The notes under the pieces: model-generated
What the model was told of the DNA's origin: nothing
What the model saw: the letters and a program-made list of their open reading frames with translations, nothing else
The model's database searches: none
Program-made: the position numbers and the translations under genes
Shown: in pieces, positions 1-11,867 of the stretch
How positions within the stretch are numbered: position 1 is the stretch's first letter
Layout: every line of letters begins with the position of its first letter
Assembly: GCA_021904315.1 (NCBI GenBank)
Contig: CM038918.1
Coordinates: forward strand, 6,649,349 to 6,713,348
Source of the DNA: Sphagnum magellanicum
Lineage: Eukaryota > Streptophyta > Sphagnopsida > Sphagnales > Sphagnaceae
Length of the DNA stretch: 64,000 nt
Reading direction: 5' to 3'

Positions 1-1629
1 ATACATTGCACCACATTTTTTTGTTTTAAAGGACTCATAAACATTAATTTTAAAATAAAACTTGAATTTTTAATTTTTAAAATTGAATTATTTTGAATTT
101 TTGAATTTTTAAAAGATGATTATAATAGTCCCCCATTGTTGAATTTTTTTGACAATAAAAGAGTTTGTATTATGAAAATTAAGAGGCATTTTATGAATGT
201 AAATTTGCTGTTGAATGAAGTTGTTAAATGTCCTTTGTTCAAACCAAAATTCAAATTGGAACATGTAATGATCCAATTTAGATTTCATAACATCCATACT
301 AGTGATCAAACACAACTTGCCATTATTAACATGCCATTAAAGTGGCATCACATACACACATGTAAAAACAAATTATAGAAACCCTAAACCCAACTTGTTG
401 ACAAAGCTTTTGGCTCATTTGAATTCATTTAAACCCAAATGAGTGGTCAAGGAAAAAGTAACACTTGAGATTCCTTTGTTCATGAACATAAAGGAACATG
501 TTTTCTCACTTTTTTCAATGCTTTTAATAACTAGGAAGGTTTCAAATAATCTTTTTTTAAATTTGTTTAATAGATAATGGATCGAAGCAACCATGATTTT
601 TTGAACAATTTTTGAAGGTTAGGACTAGGAGGTCTCAAAGGGCCAATGTATTCATGTTTACAAATCTATAGTAATTTTTTTTTTTTGGTTTCAATCAACA
701 AACTTTTTGTTTGGTTTATCAAATAGTCACAAATTTTTTTAAATGGTGCAACTTGACACTTAATGATAAGGGTTTAAGAATCTTAGGAACACATGTTAAG
801 AACATTTTAAGAACATACATCTTTTATTTGTGTAGCCTATGTAGGTGTTTACAAATTTTTCATAATGTAACATAGGTGAGGAACATAAAGCCCATGTGGT
901 GCAAATCAATAATAAAAATAACAATTTAAAAATATTAATTTAATTAATTTAATTAAATTGGGTCCACTTTTCCTTGAATTTTAGTGAGGTGGTTTTTAGT
1001 GGTACCACCTTAGGATGGGTTTGCCCAATGTTGTTATATCAGTAAATCCAACAATTTCAACATTAATTTAAATTACCACTTTAAAACATGAAAAACCAAA
1101 TGCTAGTTATATTTGTTATGGTTCTTGTTAATATGAACATACCATACCAACATAACTACCTACCTATTACCAACCTTGAACGTAAACGTTTGATAAAGTT
1201 GAAACAAAGTTATAACAAAATTGGAAAAAAAAGTCACAATAAAGTTAGAATAAGGTTTCAAACATACCCAACATTTCATCCATTCATTTGTTGATCTTTT
1301 ACAATTTCATCCATCTTCACAAATGGTTTGCCAAAATAGTCAAATGGGCGACTTGTGATTTAACAGTGTCATCGCATATTGCTAATGAAGAATAAGGAGG
1401 GTGAGGTGACATGGCATGATGTCATCACATAATTGATGTTTCAACTATAATTTAAGTATTGAGTTATTTTTTGTATTAAAAAATATAATAAGCCAACCCT
1501 AATTAATTTTCAACACTATACACTTACCAATTTAATCATTATCTTGATTTATTTGGTAGGTATAGCCATTGACATGGAATTTCTTGAAATTAATATAATT
1601 ATGTAGTCAAAATATAATCAAAAGCATAC
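1..1629. other. AT-rich intergenic DNA, no gene seen
   Basis: Very AT-rich sequence with poly-A/T runs. The few open frames are under 90 codons, overlap on both strands and have no recognisable motif, so I see no gene. Confidence 0.7.
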
Positions 1630-2400
1630 AGTCATTGGTAAGAAATGGGTTTTTCTCCTAATGACAATAGCCTATGTCTTCATAGGCCTTAAATAAATTT
1701 ATGTTCTCCCTAGGTAGGCCCTAAATAGCTTATGTAACCCTATGTTCTTTGTAGGTAGAAACTAAGTGTCATAGTTAGCCTTTAGGTAGGTCCCTAAGTA
1801 GCCTATGTAGGCCTTAAGTAGGCTTAAGGTAGCCTACATAGCCTTTAAGGTAGCATATAGTTAGCTTATGATAGCCCTTAAGTAGCTTACATAACCCTTA
1901 AGGTAGCATATGGTGACCGTTAGGTAAGCAACATAATTTTAAAGGTAGCTTATAGTCATCCTTAAGTAAATCACAAACCCGTAGGTAGGCTTACATAACC
2001 TTTAGGTAACCAATACAACCCTTAGGATAGCTTATGGTAGTTTTTGGTAGGCCTGCATAACATTTAAATAGCCTATATAATCTCTAGGTAGGCCTACATC
2101 ATAGCCTTTACATAGATTTAAATAGATTTTAGGGTAGCATACATAACCCTTAGGGTAACCTTTAATAACCCTTTAAGTAGGGCTAGGTAGCCTTTTGTAA
2201 ACCTTATAATAGCTTAGGGAGCCCCTAGGTAGTCCCCAAGTAGGCTTTTAGATAAACCTAGATAAACTTGTGTTTGCCCTAAATATGTTTAAATAGGCCT
2301 TAGGCAAACTTAGCTTACCTAGACTTATTTAAGATAGGGTAGGTTAACTAAGGTAGGTTAACTAAGGTAGGTTGAGTAGGTTGTTTAGGTAGGATAAAAA
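1630..2400. repeat. Degenerate TAGG-rich short-motif repeat field
   Basis: The stretch is dominated by variants of TAGGTAGGC, GTAGCCTACATAACC and CCTTAAGGTAGC repeated at irregular 20-40 bp spacing. It ends with near-identical copies of GGTAGGTTAACTAA around 2,338-2,375. No open frame survives. It looks like an old minisatellite that diverged by slippage and point mutation. Confidence 0.65.
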
Positions 2401-2439
2401 AAATGTCTATTTAAATGTGATGACAAATTATTTCCCATT

Positions 2440-2515
2440 AAAAAACACAGTGCAATGGTAAGGAGTTTGTCCTTCAAAATAGAGATGTGGGGATCAAATC
2501 CTAACTCTTATAACA
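2440..2515 (+). repeat. Possible tRNA-derived SINE relic
   Basis: A box-A-like AGTGCAATGGTAAGGAG is followed about 35 bp later by a box-B-like GGGGATCAAATCCTA. That is the spacing of a tRNA-derived SINE head. No target duplication or tail could be found, so this is tentative. Confidence 0.3.
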
Positions 2516-2529
2516 ACCTAGTCTAAGTG

Positions 2530-4868
2530 ACTAAGTTAGGCCATCTAAGGCCCATGTTTTTATCTTAAGTGGCCTAATTGCTCAACTAAAGGCCCCCTAG
2601 CATAGGCTACGAATTAAAAAGTGGCTAGGTAGGCTAAGAATTAAGGAGTTAGTTTAATGAATTATTAGTGAATTCATTATGTTTGCAACCATTGGTCCTT
2701 GTTTATTAGGGGGTTGACCAATTTCACCATGGTAAATTTATCCAAGTTCAATAAAAAAATCTAATGAAACACAAAGGTAATGATCACATATTGTAATAGG
2801 GGTGAAATCAAATTGATGACATTTCAATGAAAAATATTGGTTTGGAAACTTTTCCAAGCTTTCTTTCAAATAAGGTAATAATTATATGGAAGGCTTGTCA
2901 ATAATCAAATCATTTAAAAATCAACTTTCAACATCTCATTCCATTTGTGCTAAAATGAATTTTCTTCCAATTAATTTGGATTCAATTGAACCCATGCAAA
3001 TGGCACACAAGAATTATCCAAGTTAAAACGACAATTGAGAGTCCATGTGTAATGTATTTTCAGCCCAATGAAATTGAACCTCAAATAAAAACATTTAATG
3101 ATGTTGAAGTTAACACTTTCTTTTATGCTAAAGTTCATACCACCCTAAATTAGACCTTCTAAAACACATCTCCTAAATATTGGTCTTTAAAAAGTGAATT
3201 TAGATATCAAAATGGACTTTATAAAATTCAATGATTATCATATTTTTATTTTAAATCTTAAAAGAAAGAGGGGACATTTTCTTACTTGATTTTTCATCTT
3301 AAAAGTTATGATACTCTAATGTTTCATAATCCAAAGTTATAAGCATGTTCTCCAACATTGTTGGTGCAAAATCTTTTATTAACCAATTTTGTTTTGTAAT
3401 AGGTTCCTTGAAACTTGTGTTGAGGCCAAATTTTTGCTTGGGTATGGCTCATGTGAAATTGAGTTTTGAAAAATTTGTCAAGGCTTGAGTGGATGAACTA
3501 TAAGCCTATGGGGAACATTAAGTGTTAAAATTTTACATTATTTGTGTTAAACAAGGTATTGTTTGGGTGGTATTATGTGAAGCAACCTTCATTTTTAGTC
3601 CCACCTTATTACTACTTAATATGCACATATTTAAGTTGTGTTTTAAATTTGATTATAATTTTTGGTTTGTGTTAAATTTTGATACTTGGCCCTATATGTA
3701 TTTAATATTTAGTTGTAGTACTTGGAATTATAAGGAATGATTAAGATACAACTAAATATGGTAAGACCATGTGATAAGATTATTATTTTTTCAAGAACCA
3801 TATACTTATCATATCATCCAATGAAGTAATTGGGAGGTGGTAGAACAAAATATACCCATTTAAAGTGTAAGAATTTTCAAAATGATTCAACTATCAATGG
3901 TGTGGAGGGATCCTTCAATTCACATTCCTTGACATTCATTTCATGTTCCTCCATGTTCATTTTTTAGTGTTCACTTATTAACATACTAAGTGAACATATT
4001 AACAACTAACACTTACAATTTTTATTACATATATATTTTTTAATTATTTTTTAAAATATAAAGGAGTAATGCATATCCTATATTAATTATATTTTGGTTT
4101 TCAAAATAAACATAATCTTATCATACAATTAATTAAATTATAATTTTTACCCAACAACCAATATGTGAGACCTTATATTTTTACTCAACTATTTTGAAAA
4201 TTGAAAGAAGAAAATTCCCCCAAAGCTATAAGATAAATTCCCAAACCATGAATTGATGTTGGCATTGGGTGTGATCCATCTAAATTTTTGGGCTAAAACC
4301 TTGATGATGTTAGGGATGATTTCCATCAATGCTTGATTGTTATCAAGGCTACCGATTGCAACCTTTGCAAGGTGGGACGTGATGGGGTGTGGGTGAAGCC
4401 TTCTTAATTGATGGTCATCTTTTGGATTTGCAGTGCTCCTTCCTTAAAATGACAATGATAACAAACTATGAATCAATCTTGAAGGAGGTTTTTGATGTGA
4501 GCTCTATCACCCAATTTGATCCCCTGTTTTTTTCACCCCAAGTAATGTTTTCATCCTGACTTCTCAGTTCACCCCCAGTTCTGGAAAAACTGATGATGGA
4601 TACCCCCAGTTTGGGGGAATTTTCGGATAACTCAAATGTGTCAAGAGCTCACATGAGGGCTGAGAGAATTTCTTATAGCTCTAGCCTCTAACACAGTCTA
4701 ACTCTAAACATCACCTAAAATCCATACTATGTGAGAATCAATTGGCCAAGTGTGCAAACATCCACCGGAGCACCATCCAATGGACACAAGCTTATCACTC
4801 AGATGCGAATGAACCCCATCTCAGTTGATGTTGGGTTTCACCTTGGTAACCTGTCTTGTTGAGAATAT
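2530..4868. other. AT-rich intergenic DNA, no gene seen
   Basis: There are short open frames only, up to about 70 codons with hydrophobic composition expected of AT-rich random DNA. The 4,470-4,860 part is less AT-rich but holds no recognisable coding sequence. Confidence 0.6.
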
Positions 4869-5279
4869 CAGTGTGGGGGGTGGGCTTTTGAAATTTTTAA
4901 TACCCGTCATTTTCAGGAATGTGGAAAATCAGGAGCCCGAAGACCAGTGGTTCCAGATATTTCAAACCCCTCCGCAACTGATGGGTTTCATGAAAGGACT
5001 GACAGTTTTCTAGGTGGTGGTTATTTGGCATTTTTCAAAAACATTGAGAACCATGGTTATGTATAAGAATCAGGCATTTGATTTTAAGATGACCACAATT
5101 ATATTTCAGAACTGGGTAGGTTGTCGATTTTTTTGATAACCGTGATGACATGTAAGAACTGGATATTTGATTTTTTGATAATCACAACTCTGTAGCAGAA
5201 CTGAGTATTTGATTATTTGATGGTTGTGATTATCAACTCTGATACCTCGCTGGCAATTACTAATACCTGCCCCACATTA
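4869..5279. mobile_element. hAT-type MITE (411 bp)
   Basis: The left end reads CAGTGTGGGGGGTGGGC and the right end reads AATACCTGCCCCACATTA. The two are imperfect inverted copies and resemble the ends of the full hAT at 41,439-45,706. The flanking octamers are GAGAATAT and GAAGATAT, 6 of 8 identical, as expected of a decayed 8-bp target duplication. Internally there are repeated phrases on the theme TATTTGATTTTTTGATAA. No coding capacity is present, so it is a non-autonomous element. Confidence 0.6.
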
Positions 5280-5287
5280 GAAGATAT

Positions 5288-5768
5288 GTCTTGTAACTAG
5301 GTAGAACAATAGGTGGCCAATAGGTCAGTAGATGCCTGTTATGAAATAGGTAAGGGCTAGTGTGGTTAGTAGGTAACTAGTAAACATATCTAAGCTAACC
5401 ACAGTGGTTATGGTCACGAGGTCAGCTACACAAATGTGGTCCATGATGCAAATTTTTGTCTTAGGGCCACTTTCTATGAGTGTTCAAGGTCCAATGAAAA
5501 AGGGAAATCTTATTGGATGAGAGCCACAAATTGGACCCAAGGCCTTTAGATGAGGGTCCAAGACCAAAAAGTGGCAAATCGAGGCTAAACCTAAAGAGCA
5601 CCATTTCAGAGGGAAAATCAACTGGTTTTGAAAAAGGAGAGCTCATGAATTGAAGAACCAAGATGCAAGCTTAGGGTCCACGGCAGGGCTCAACTCATTT
5701 GAATTAGTTCCTAAGAATTTAGTCCATGGATCCCCAATTAAAGTGGGCCTAAATCTAATCATAATTGA
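5288..5768. other. Intergenic, no gene seen
   Basis: Moderately AT-rich DNA between two MITEs. A 66-codon minus-strand frame is present but has no family resemblance or gene context. Confidence 0.6.
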
Positions 5769-5779
5769 ACATGGGAATG

Positions 5780-6282
5780 GCGGGGTGCGAAACACCTCCT
5801 AACGAGCTCTGTTCAGCACTTTTCATGGGCCTGACAGTGTAGCCCTGTGGAGAACTGTGTTGTTCTGCTGCAAGGTTTTTAAAAAATGTCCTTTTTGACT
5901 TTGTGTCTGCAATAAACCCAAAAAATAAACACTTCTCTTAAATGCTCCATGGTGGGCTAGTGGTTTGTACCATGTTTCCTGTGGAGAGGCTCTGGGATCA
6001 AAACTTGTGTAAAACAATGTTTTTTCAGTTCCGCGCAAATGTTTTGCATCAAGACAGAGGTTTTGATTCTAGAACCTCCCTTGCAGGAAATGTGGCACTA
6101 ACCATTGGCATAGCATCAGGCACTCAAAAGAGGGGTTTATTTTTTAGATTTATTGCAGATACAAAATCAAAAAGGGAAAAAAATTTAAAACCTTGTAGCA
6201 AAACATCGCAGTTCTCCACAGCGCTGCACAGTCAGGCTCATAAAAGGCGCCAGACAGAGCTCGTTACGGGGTTTAGTCGCTC
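5780..6282. mobile_element. Palindromic MULE-like foldback MITE (503 bp)
   Basis: The element is flanked by an exact 11-bp direct repeat, ACATGGGAATG, at 5,769-5,779 and 6,283-6,293. Its left half is an inverted copy of its right half over nearly the whole length. For example, TAACGAGCTCTG near 5,799 is mirrored by CAGAGCTCGTTA near 6,255, and GTGGAGAACTG by CAGTTCTCCAC. The centre of symmetry is near 6,031. Long inverted arms with a 9-11 bp target duplication are typical of Mutator-like MITEs. A 150-codon open frame inside it is a by-product. The transcript would form a hairpin of about 250 bp. Confidence 0.8.
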
Positions 6283-6293
6283 ACATGGGAATG

Positions 6294-7100
6294 TTCAACA
6301 GGTCCGAATAATAATATTATCCTTAATTGCCATAAAAGCCTACATACAGTTTTGCCAATCTGTGGTCATGCTTTGTTCCTTTAACTTGTACTAGTGTAGC
6401 CTGTGCCATCAGCCCAGGTGTGAACGCATTCTTTATTTTCACATTTTCAGAATTGAAAATTTTTAAATTCAGCAATGTGAACACATTGAGAGGGCTCAAC
6501 TGATTTTTCCTTCCAAACCCAATTTTTGCAATTTGTTTGAATTTCCAGCAACAAAATCCACTAAAATATCAATATCTTCCACAGCTTAGCTCTAAAAATT
6601 GTGGAATAAACTTTTTAAAATCTGACTTGTCGGGGGCTTTCCAATAACACCAAGAACGCCCCCAAATTCGTATACAGTTTTCAGTTTTGATTTTATTTAG
6701 TTTTCATTGAGAAAATGGTTCAAGAATCAATAGCTTTCCCACCATAGCTACATACAGTTTCAAACCAAGTCAGTGCACCCGTCCCTACTCATTCATTTAG
6801 AGCTTTCCAAAGATACCAAGAGTGTGGTATGAAATGGTGTGGCATGAAATGCCCGTGGTTTGGGAGATCTCAGCATTAGATAGATATCTTCCTTGTCTAT
6901 CACCTTCCTTCCTTCTTTCAGTCACAAAAATGCTCACACAAGCATATTTTCATTTTCATTCACTACTCTCATACACACAAGAATGTTGACACTTACATTC
7001 CATGAATTCTATGACATCTGCAATAGCACCATTGGAGAGGAGATTATTTAAATGTAATGGGTACATAGAGGACTTCATTGATGCGTGCTTTATTTGTTGG
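6294..7100. other. Intergenic, no gene seen
   Basis: No convincing coding sequence. It contains two similar phrases built on 'agctttccaaagataccaagag', but no clear repeat unit. Confidence 0.55.
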
Positions 7101-8999
7101 ATTTTCAAATTTGCAAAATAATGCCTCCACCTACTGTTGTGCTATGTCTTGAGCTTTGTCTTGGGAATTTGGAAACTTGGTGCCTCACAAAGTTGTCAAT
7201 ATCTTGAACCTCCAGGCTCCTTTCTGTTCAGCCATGTTCCTTGTGTAGTGCCAAATATCCCTGGTGGTCTCTCAGACTACCAATAATAATGAATTGTTCT
7301 CTGTAATCACCACCACACCTTCCCCATTGCATTTGATAAAATGGTTCCATTGCCCTCTCCACATCCCCTATTTCACTTCTCCAAATATCTTGCACTCCAG
7401 CACAATCACCTTATAGCTGAGCAGAGCTGAGCTCTGACCCAATGTCTTCCAAATCAAGCTGATTGTGCTGTGCATTCCTCATATATCTCACCAGGCTGTC
7501 TTATCTGAGACCCAAGACATCATCCATACAAAATTGCCGTATGAGGAATTCGGTGTAAGAGCCATCATATTCATGTACATTTTGTAGTTCCCATCCCACT
7601 GAGACTGAGGGATTAAGCAAAAGTTCTCAATGAGTGTAAGAGTTTATGTGTAGGTGTATTTTTGTTTTGATCAAGGGACAGTGACTCAATGTCCAGAATA
7701 TTAATGCAAATTCATATTTTGTAGCAGCATAGCACTACTAAGTCTCTACGTCTTCCATCACCAGGGAAAAGAGTGCTCTGATCCAAATTCTTTCCTAATA
7801 TATAGCAAGTCTTGTAATTTAACCTGCTCTGGAAATTTGGACGAGCTGGAGGGCACATTGGTTTTGCTTGTAATTCATCAAGCCATAGCTGAAATTACAT
7901 GCACATCCATGACAAGTTTGTATGGGTCAATCTCCTCCCAATTTCGCTACTCCTCAAAGAGATACTTGATCAGAATCCTGAATTGCCACCAATTCTAAAA
8001 ACCTCCAAGGTTTTCCTTAGTGTATTTGAAGGTACACTTACAGAGTGTTTAATCTGGCTGGGCATTTCAGAAAATGAAACTGCAGGCACAGGCATTCTGT
8101 TTTTTTTCCCCCATCATACCTGCCAGGTATCACAGGAAAAAAGAAAAGAAAAATTGCATCAATATTTAAGCTTGGTAAAGCCCTCAAATCAAATCAATTG
8201 AGTTCCAGAAGTAAGCACCCCTTGGCTCTGCCTCAGGCAAGCCCTTACTTCTGGACCTCCCTGCTCCTCATTACAGAAAATGTAATGCCCTGCTGCTGGG
8301 TTTTCTCCTATACATAATCGTGTTTGATCAAATCTGCAAGAAGAAAAAGTGCACAAGGAGCAACAACTAGGTGCTACTTACCAGCTTTTCTAGCACCTAA
8401 AAAATTCAAGGTTTGAAGGAAACATCTGCCACCCATCCCCTTTTCAAAATCCAAGGTCCAACAAGTCCAAAGCAGACATTGACTGCATGGTGCTGTACTA
8501 TACTCAAGTTACACTACTCCACTATGCAGACAAATCAATGTTGTTGCTAACAATGGTGGATTGCAGATTGCCAACGTAAAATTTCCTCAGCAGTGCTTGG
8601 AGACCAGCCATCAAATACAGAAGAATGCCAAAGAACTTACACCATGAGAACTCCAACATTTGAAGGATTTTTCTTCCCATTAGGGGCAGTATCCACATTC
8701 ACCACCAGTCTAACTTCATCAGTTCCCATATCAACGTCATGTGCACACCTGAACTGGATGTGAAATTCACTCCTGATGAGAAGCTCTGGACCCAACCCTC
8801 TCTAACTTGCATTCTGAGACCCAACCTCGATTTTTCCCTTCAAAACTGTTTTGAAGATACCAGGAAGGAAACCAAGGTTAGCAACGCTGATGCTCACAGT
8901 CACACCATACTCTGAGGTACATCACAATAAAAATCCTTGGAAAACAATGGTTTGTCGTTCCAATGCAATTGAGTGAACAGAAGTTCCATTTTACAAAAT
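7100..8999 (-). pseudogene. Multi-exon gene remnant, function not recognised
   Basis: I do not recognise this gene. On the minus strand there are at least five short segments, each bounded by splice-like signals, that read as plausible protein. One is 8,999-8,641, which includes EYGVTVSISVANLGFLPGIF and FRCAHDVDMGTDEVRLVVN and ends near GTAAGT. The others are a 15-nt micro-exon (8,396-8,382), 8,333-8,249, 8,119-8,042 (YDGGKKTECLCLQFHF) and 7,888-7,824 (LWLDELQAKPMCPPARPNF). A further coding-like stretch lies at about 7,590-7,130 (EYDGSYTEFLIRQFCMDD). At least three in-frame stops occur, so it is probably a decayed host gene. The 5' end stops 128 bp from the hAT terminus at 9,127, which suggests the hAT insertion cut it. 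Confidence 0.4.
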
Positions 9000-9514
9000 C
9001 TGCAATAGACAACAAAAACAAGAATCGCCAACCCCCTCTTCTTTCTACTGCAAATCCTTTACAAATTCCGCAGCTTCTTTTTATTGCTCCCACAATCCTT
9101 CACAAAGTCCACAGCAGCATCTTGTCCAGTGTTGGGCGGATATAAGATTTTTTCGATATTCTTTGATTTCAGTTATTCACCTATATTTTATCCATTGGTT
9201 TTGGTTATGATTATTTTCTTGAAGAAATTCACTTGTAATATCCTGTAAGGATATCAAAATATATAATTAATCTAATGCCGGATTTCAATATGAGCAGATA
9301 TCTGCCAACATAATATCCATCGGATATCCTAGCATTATGGATAACAAAGTAGAACAAAAAATTTCTTCGAAAACATATCCAAATAAAGTTACAAGTTCAA
9401 AAGTTCATCTCACTCAAATTCACTTTCATATTGCTCTAGTTCTTCCTCTAAGGCAGCATTAGCTTTAATCAACTATATCAAACTAGAAGGTGAACTACAA
9501 CCCACCCTAAGATC

Positions 9515-11090
9515 ATTGAGCTAATTTTTACTAACAAAAATTAGCTTATCTAAATTATTTGATTGCAAGCAACATCTCCTCAAATTTGTAAATATTCTAG
9601 CCAATGAAGAAATTATCTTAGTTTATATTTGAGAACCAATAATGCCAAGAATTTGACATGCATGAAATACCATAGTTAGAAACAAAGATTCATGTTTCGC
9701 CCACCACTCTAAAGGATGTTTAATGTCCTTGACATCCACTTGAAATTTCTTAAACATATGTAACTCATTCACCACCTCCTTTGTTGGTTCATTAATTCTA
9801 GCAGACATTTCAAAAATGTTGAAACTACTTTCTTCATCAATTTGCATATTTACCACAAGTCCAAATTCTACCATAAGGTGGAAGGTGTGGTAGCATTTTA
9901 AAAGCATAGGAATTAAGGACTTTGATCATACTCCTCCATAATGGAAACAACATGTTTTTGACCAATAAGAAATGAAACCAACCCTAGATTTTTAAATCTA
10001 GGATCTAATGTAAAGGACATGTTATGTGTTTTATTTTCTTCATATTTTTTGAAGAATAAAAGAAAACCATCTAAAACCCCACATACTTCCCTCTTAATGT
10101 TAAATGTAAGCAATGACAACTCCAAACTTACAACAAGATCATCATTAATTAAATCCTCCAATTAGATGAAATTCTATTTTTAAAAAAGTTTTAAGCTCAT
10201 AGTGATTGTTGCATTCAAAGCATTAGAAAGTAACCAATGCCTACGGGATTAGTTCAACACATAAGCACTTACAACTAAAGACAAAACATCAACAATGGTT
10301 TGAAATATGTGCCAAATTAAAGGTGGAGGGACACGGCTAGTAATTCTCACTACAATTTGTCGACATGGATCAACAAAACAACTTACAATTTATAATAACC
10401 ATAAACAAAAGACTTGCAAAAATGGAACAAAATGTAAAATGACTAAAAACATAACTAACCTAGTTTTCATTAGAGTGTTTAGTTTTTTGGGCCTCAAATT
10501 GGCTTCAATGCAAGTTTTGTTCCATTCTTGACAACCTTTACCAAATTTCTTTGACCAAGTGATGCATTTTTGCAAATTTGTTTAAATAGATTTAACAGAC
10601 CTATATTTCAAGCTTGTACAAACCAATATGCCAATATGCAACTTTTTCATTAGTTGTTGCATATTGGCACACTTCAAAAATAACATGACCAAAATAGGTT
10701 TCCTAAAAACTTTCCTCCAAACCTAAAGTTTCACATTTAACAACAAATTTCAAAGCATTGGTCAATGTATTTAAATTTGAACCCTCATCTTTCACATATG
10801 CTATTAATTTATTTCTCAAACCATATGCATCCAAAAGATCAATGAGATTTCTAACCAACACTTGTCCTATAATTTTAATAACTTCAAACAAACCAATAAT
10901 TACTTATTTTGGTTTCCAATCAAATCCCCAAAAAATTATGACCAAGGTAAACACATCATGTGCACCCTTGGACATCCACAAATCAAAACTAGCAATAACA
11001 CAATAACATCATTTAACAAATGCAAAACATATGTTAGTTTTTTCCACCAATTTAGGCAAAACAATGTGTGGGGTGTTTGCACAGTATGAT
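9515..11090 (-). pseudogene. hAT transposase, C-terminal half (decayed)
   Basis: Reading the minus strand downward there is a stretch with LPKLVEKT, then FDLWMSKGAHDVFTLV. After it come LIAYVKDEGSNLNTLTNAL (10,703-10,891) and the segment LDPRFKNLGLVSFLIGQ (9,913-10,161). The hATC dimerisation domain follows at 9,515-9,907, with PLEWWAKHESLF, GIIGSQI and LRRCCLQSNNLDKLIFVSKN. These are the ordered hallmarks of plant Ac/hobo-type transposases. Several in-frame stops and frameshifts occur, one of them inside the hATC domain just after GIIGSQI. The gene is dead. Its N-terminal half is not adjacent; a matching piece lies at 24,960-25,455. Confidence 0.8.
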
Positions 11091-11099
11091 GTAGACAAA

Positions 11100-11860
11100 T
11101 TTTCCCACAATAGTGGGTGTTTAAAGTATACAACTTGCATAAAGTTTTGTATACATTTGACTTTTGGCTAGAGTATTGTGATTTGTGAATGAAGATCCAA
11201 GGATAGTTAGTTGTCCTTATTATCTTAAAAAATTTATTTAATTCGAACCAAGGGGGCACATGAAAGCACATATGTTTCATAATGGCATTTTCCCTCAAGG
11301 TTGAATAATTGGTATATGATTCTAGCCTTAACAACTGCTAAAAGTCGCTAATGATAAAGATAATCCTAGGATTACTCTTAGAGTGATTTCTCGTTTGAGT
11401 GCCAACACATTATTGGACCACATTTGTTTTTAGACATGAAAAATGAGGGTCATGCCTAAAAACAAATGTTGCATGTGGTAGCTTTACTTTTTTGGTACAT
11501 TTGCTGTGTAGGGTTTTAGGCTCCTATGAAATAGGTTTTATTTATTCAAACTCTCCCCACCACCAAGTTTGACAGAGTTTCATTTGCACCCATGTTTAGT
11601 AGTTAGACTTACATTTGTTGGTTTGTGAGCTTTCCTGTAGCCAAACACTTTGTGAAACTTTTGCTATGTTTGGGTAGGTGGTGCGTGTAGTTTTTGTGTT
11701 TGGTCTTTGTGTGGGGGTGTGGGGTTTGTGACTCAAGTTTAGGCATTATGAAGTTAGTGACTATTGATGATTGTGAGGAAGGCTATGAAAGTGAAGATAC
11801 CTTGGACACTAAACAGTTAGACTGAATAAGCAAGTCGAAGGACCCACTTGCAGATATAAA
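11100..11860. other. No gene seen
   Basis: AT-rich sequence between the hAT relic and the next degenerate coding stretch. No motif was recognised. Confidence 0.55.
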
Positions 11861-11867
11861 GGCTAGA

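Noticed and set aside
5942-6394. 150-codon open frame
   Set aside because: It lies within and runs out of the palindromic MITE, crosses the target duplication and has no domain. It is a by-product.
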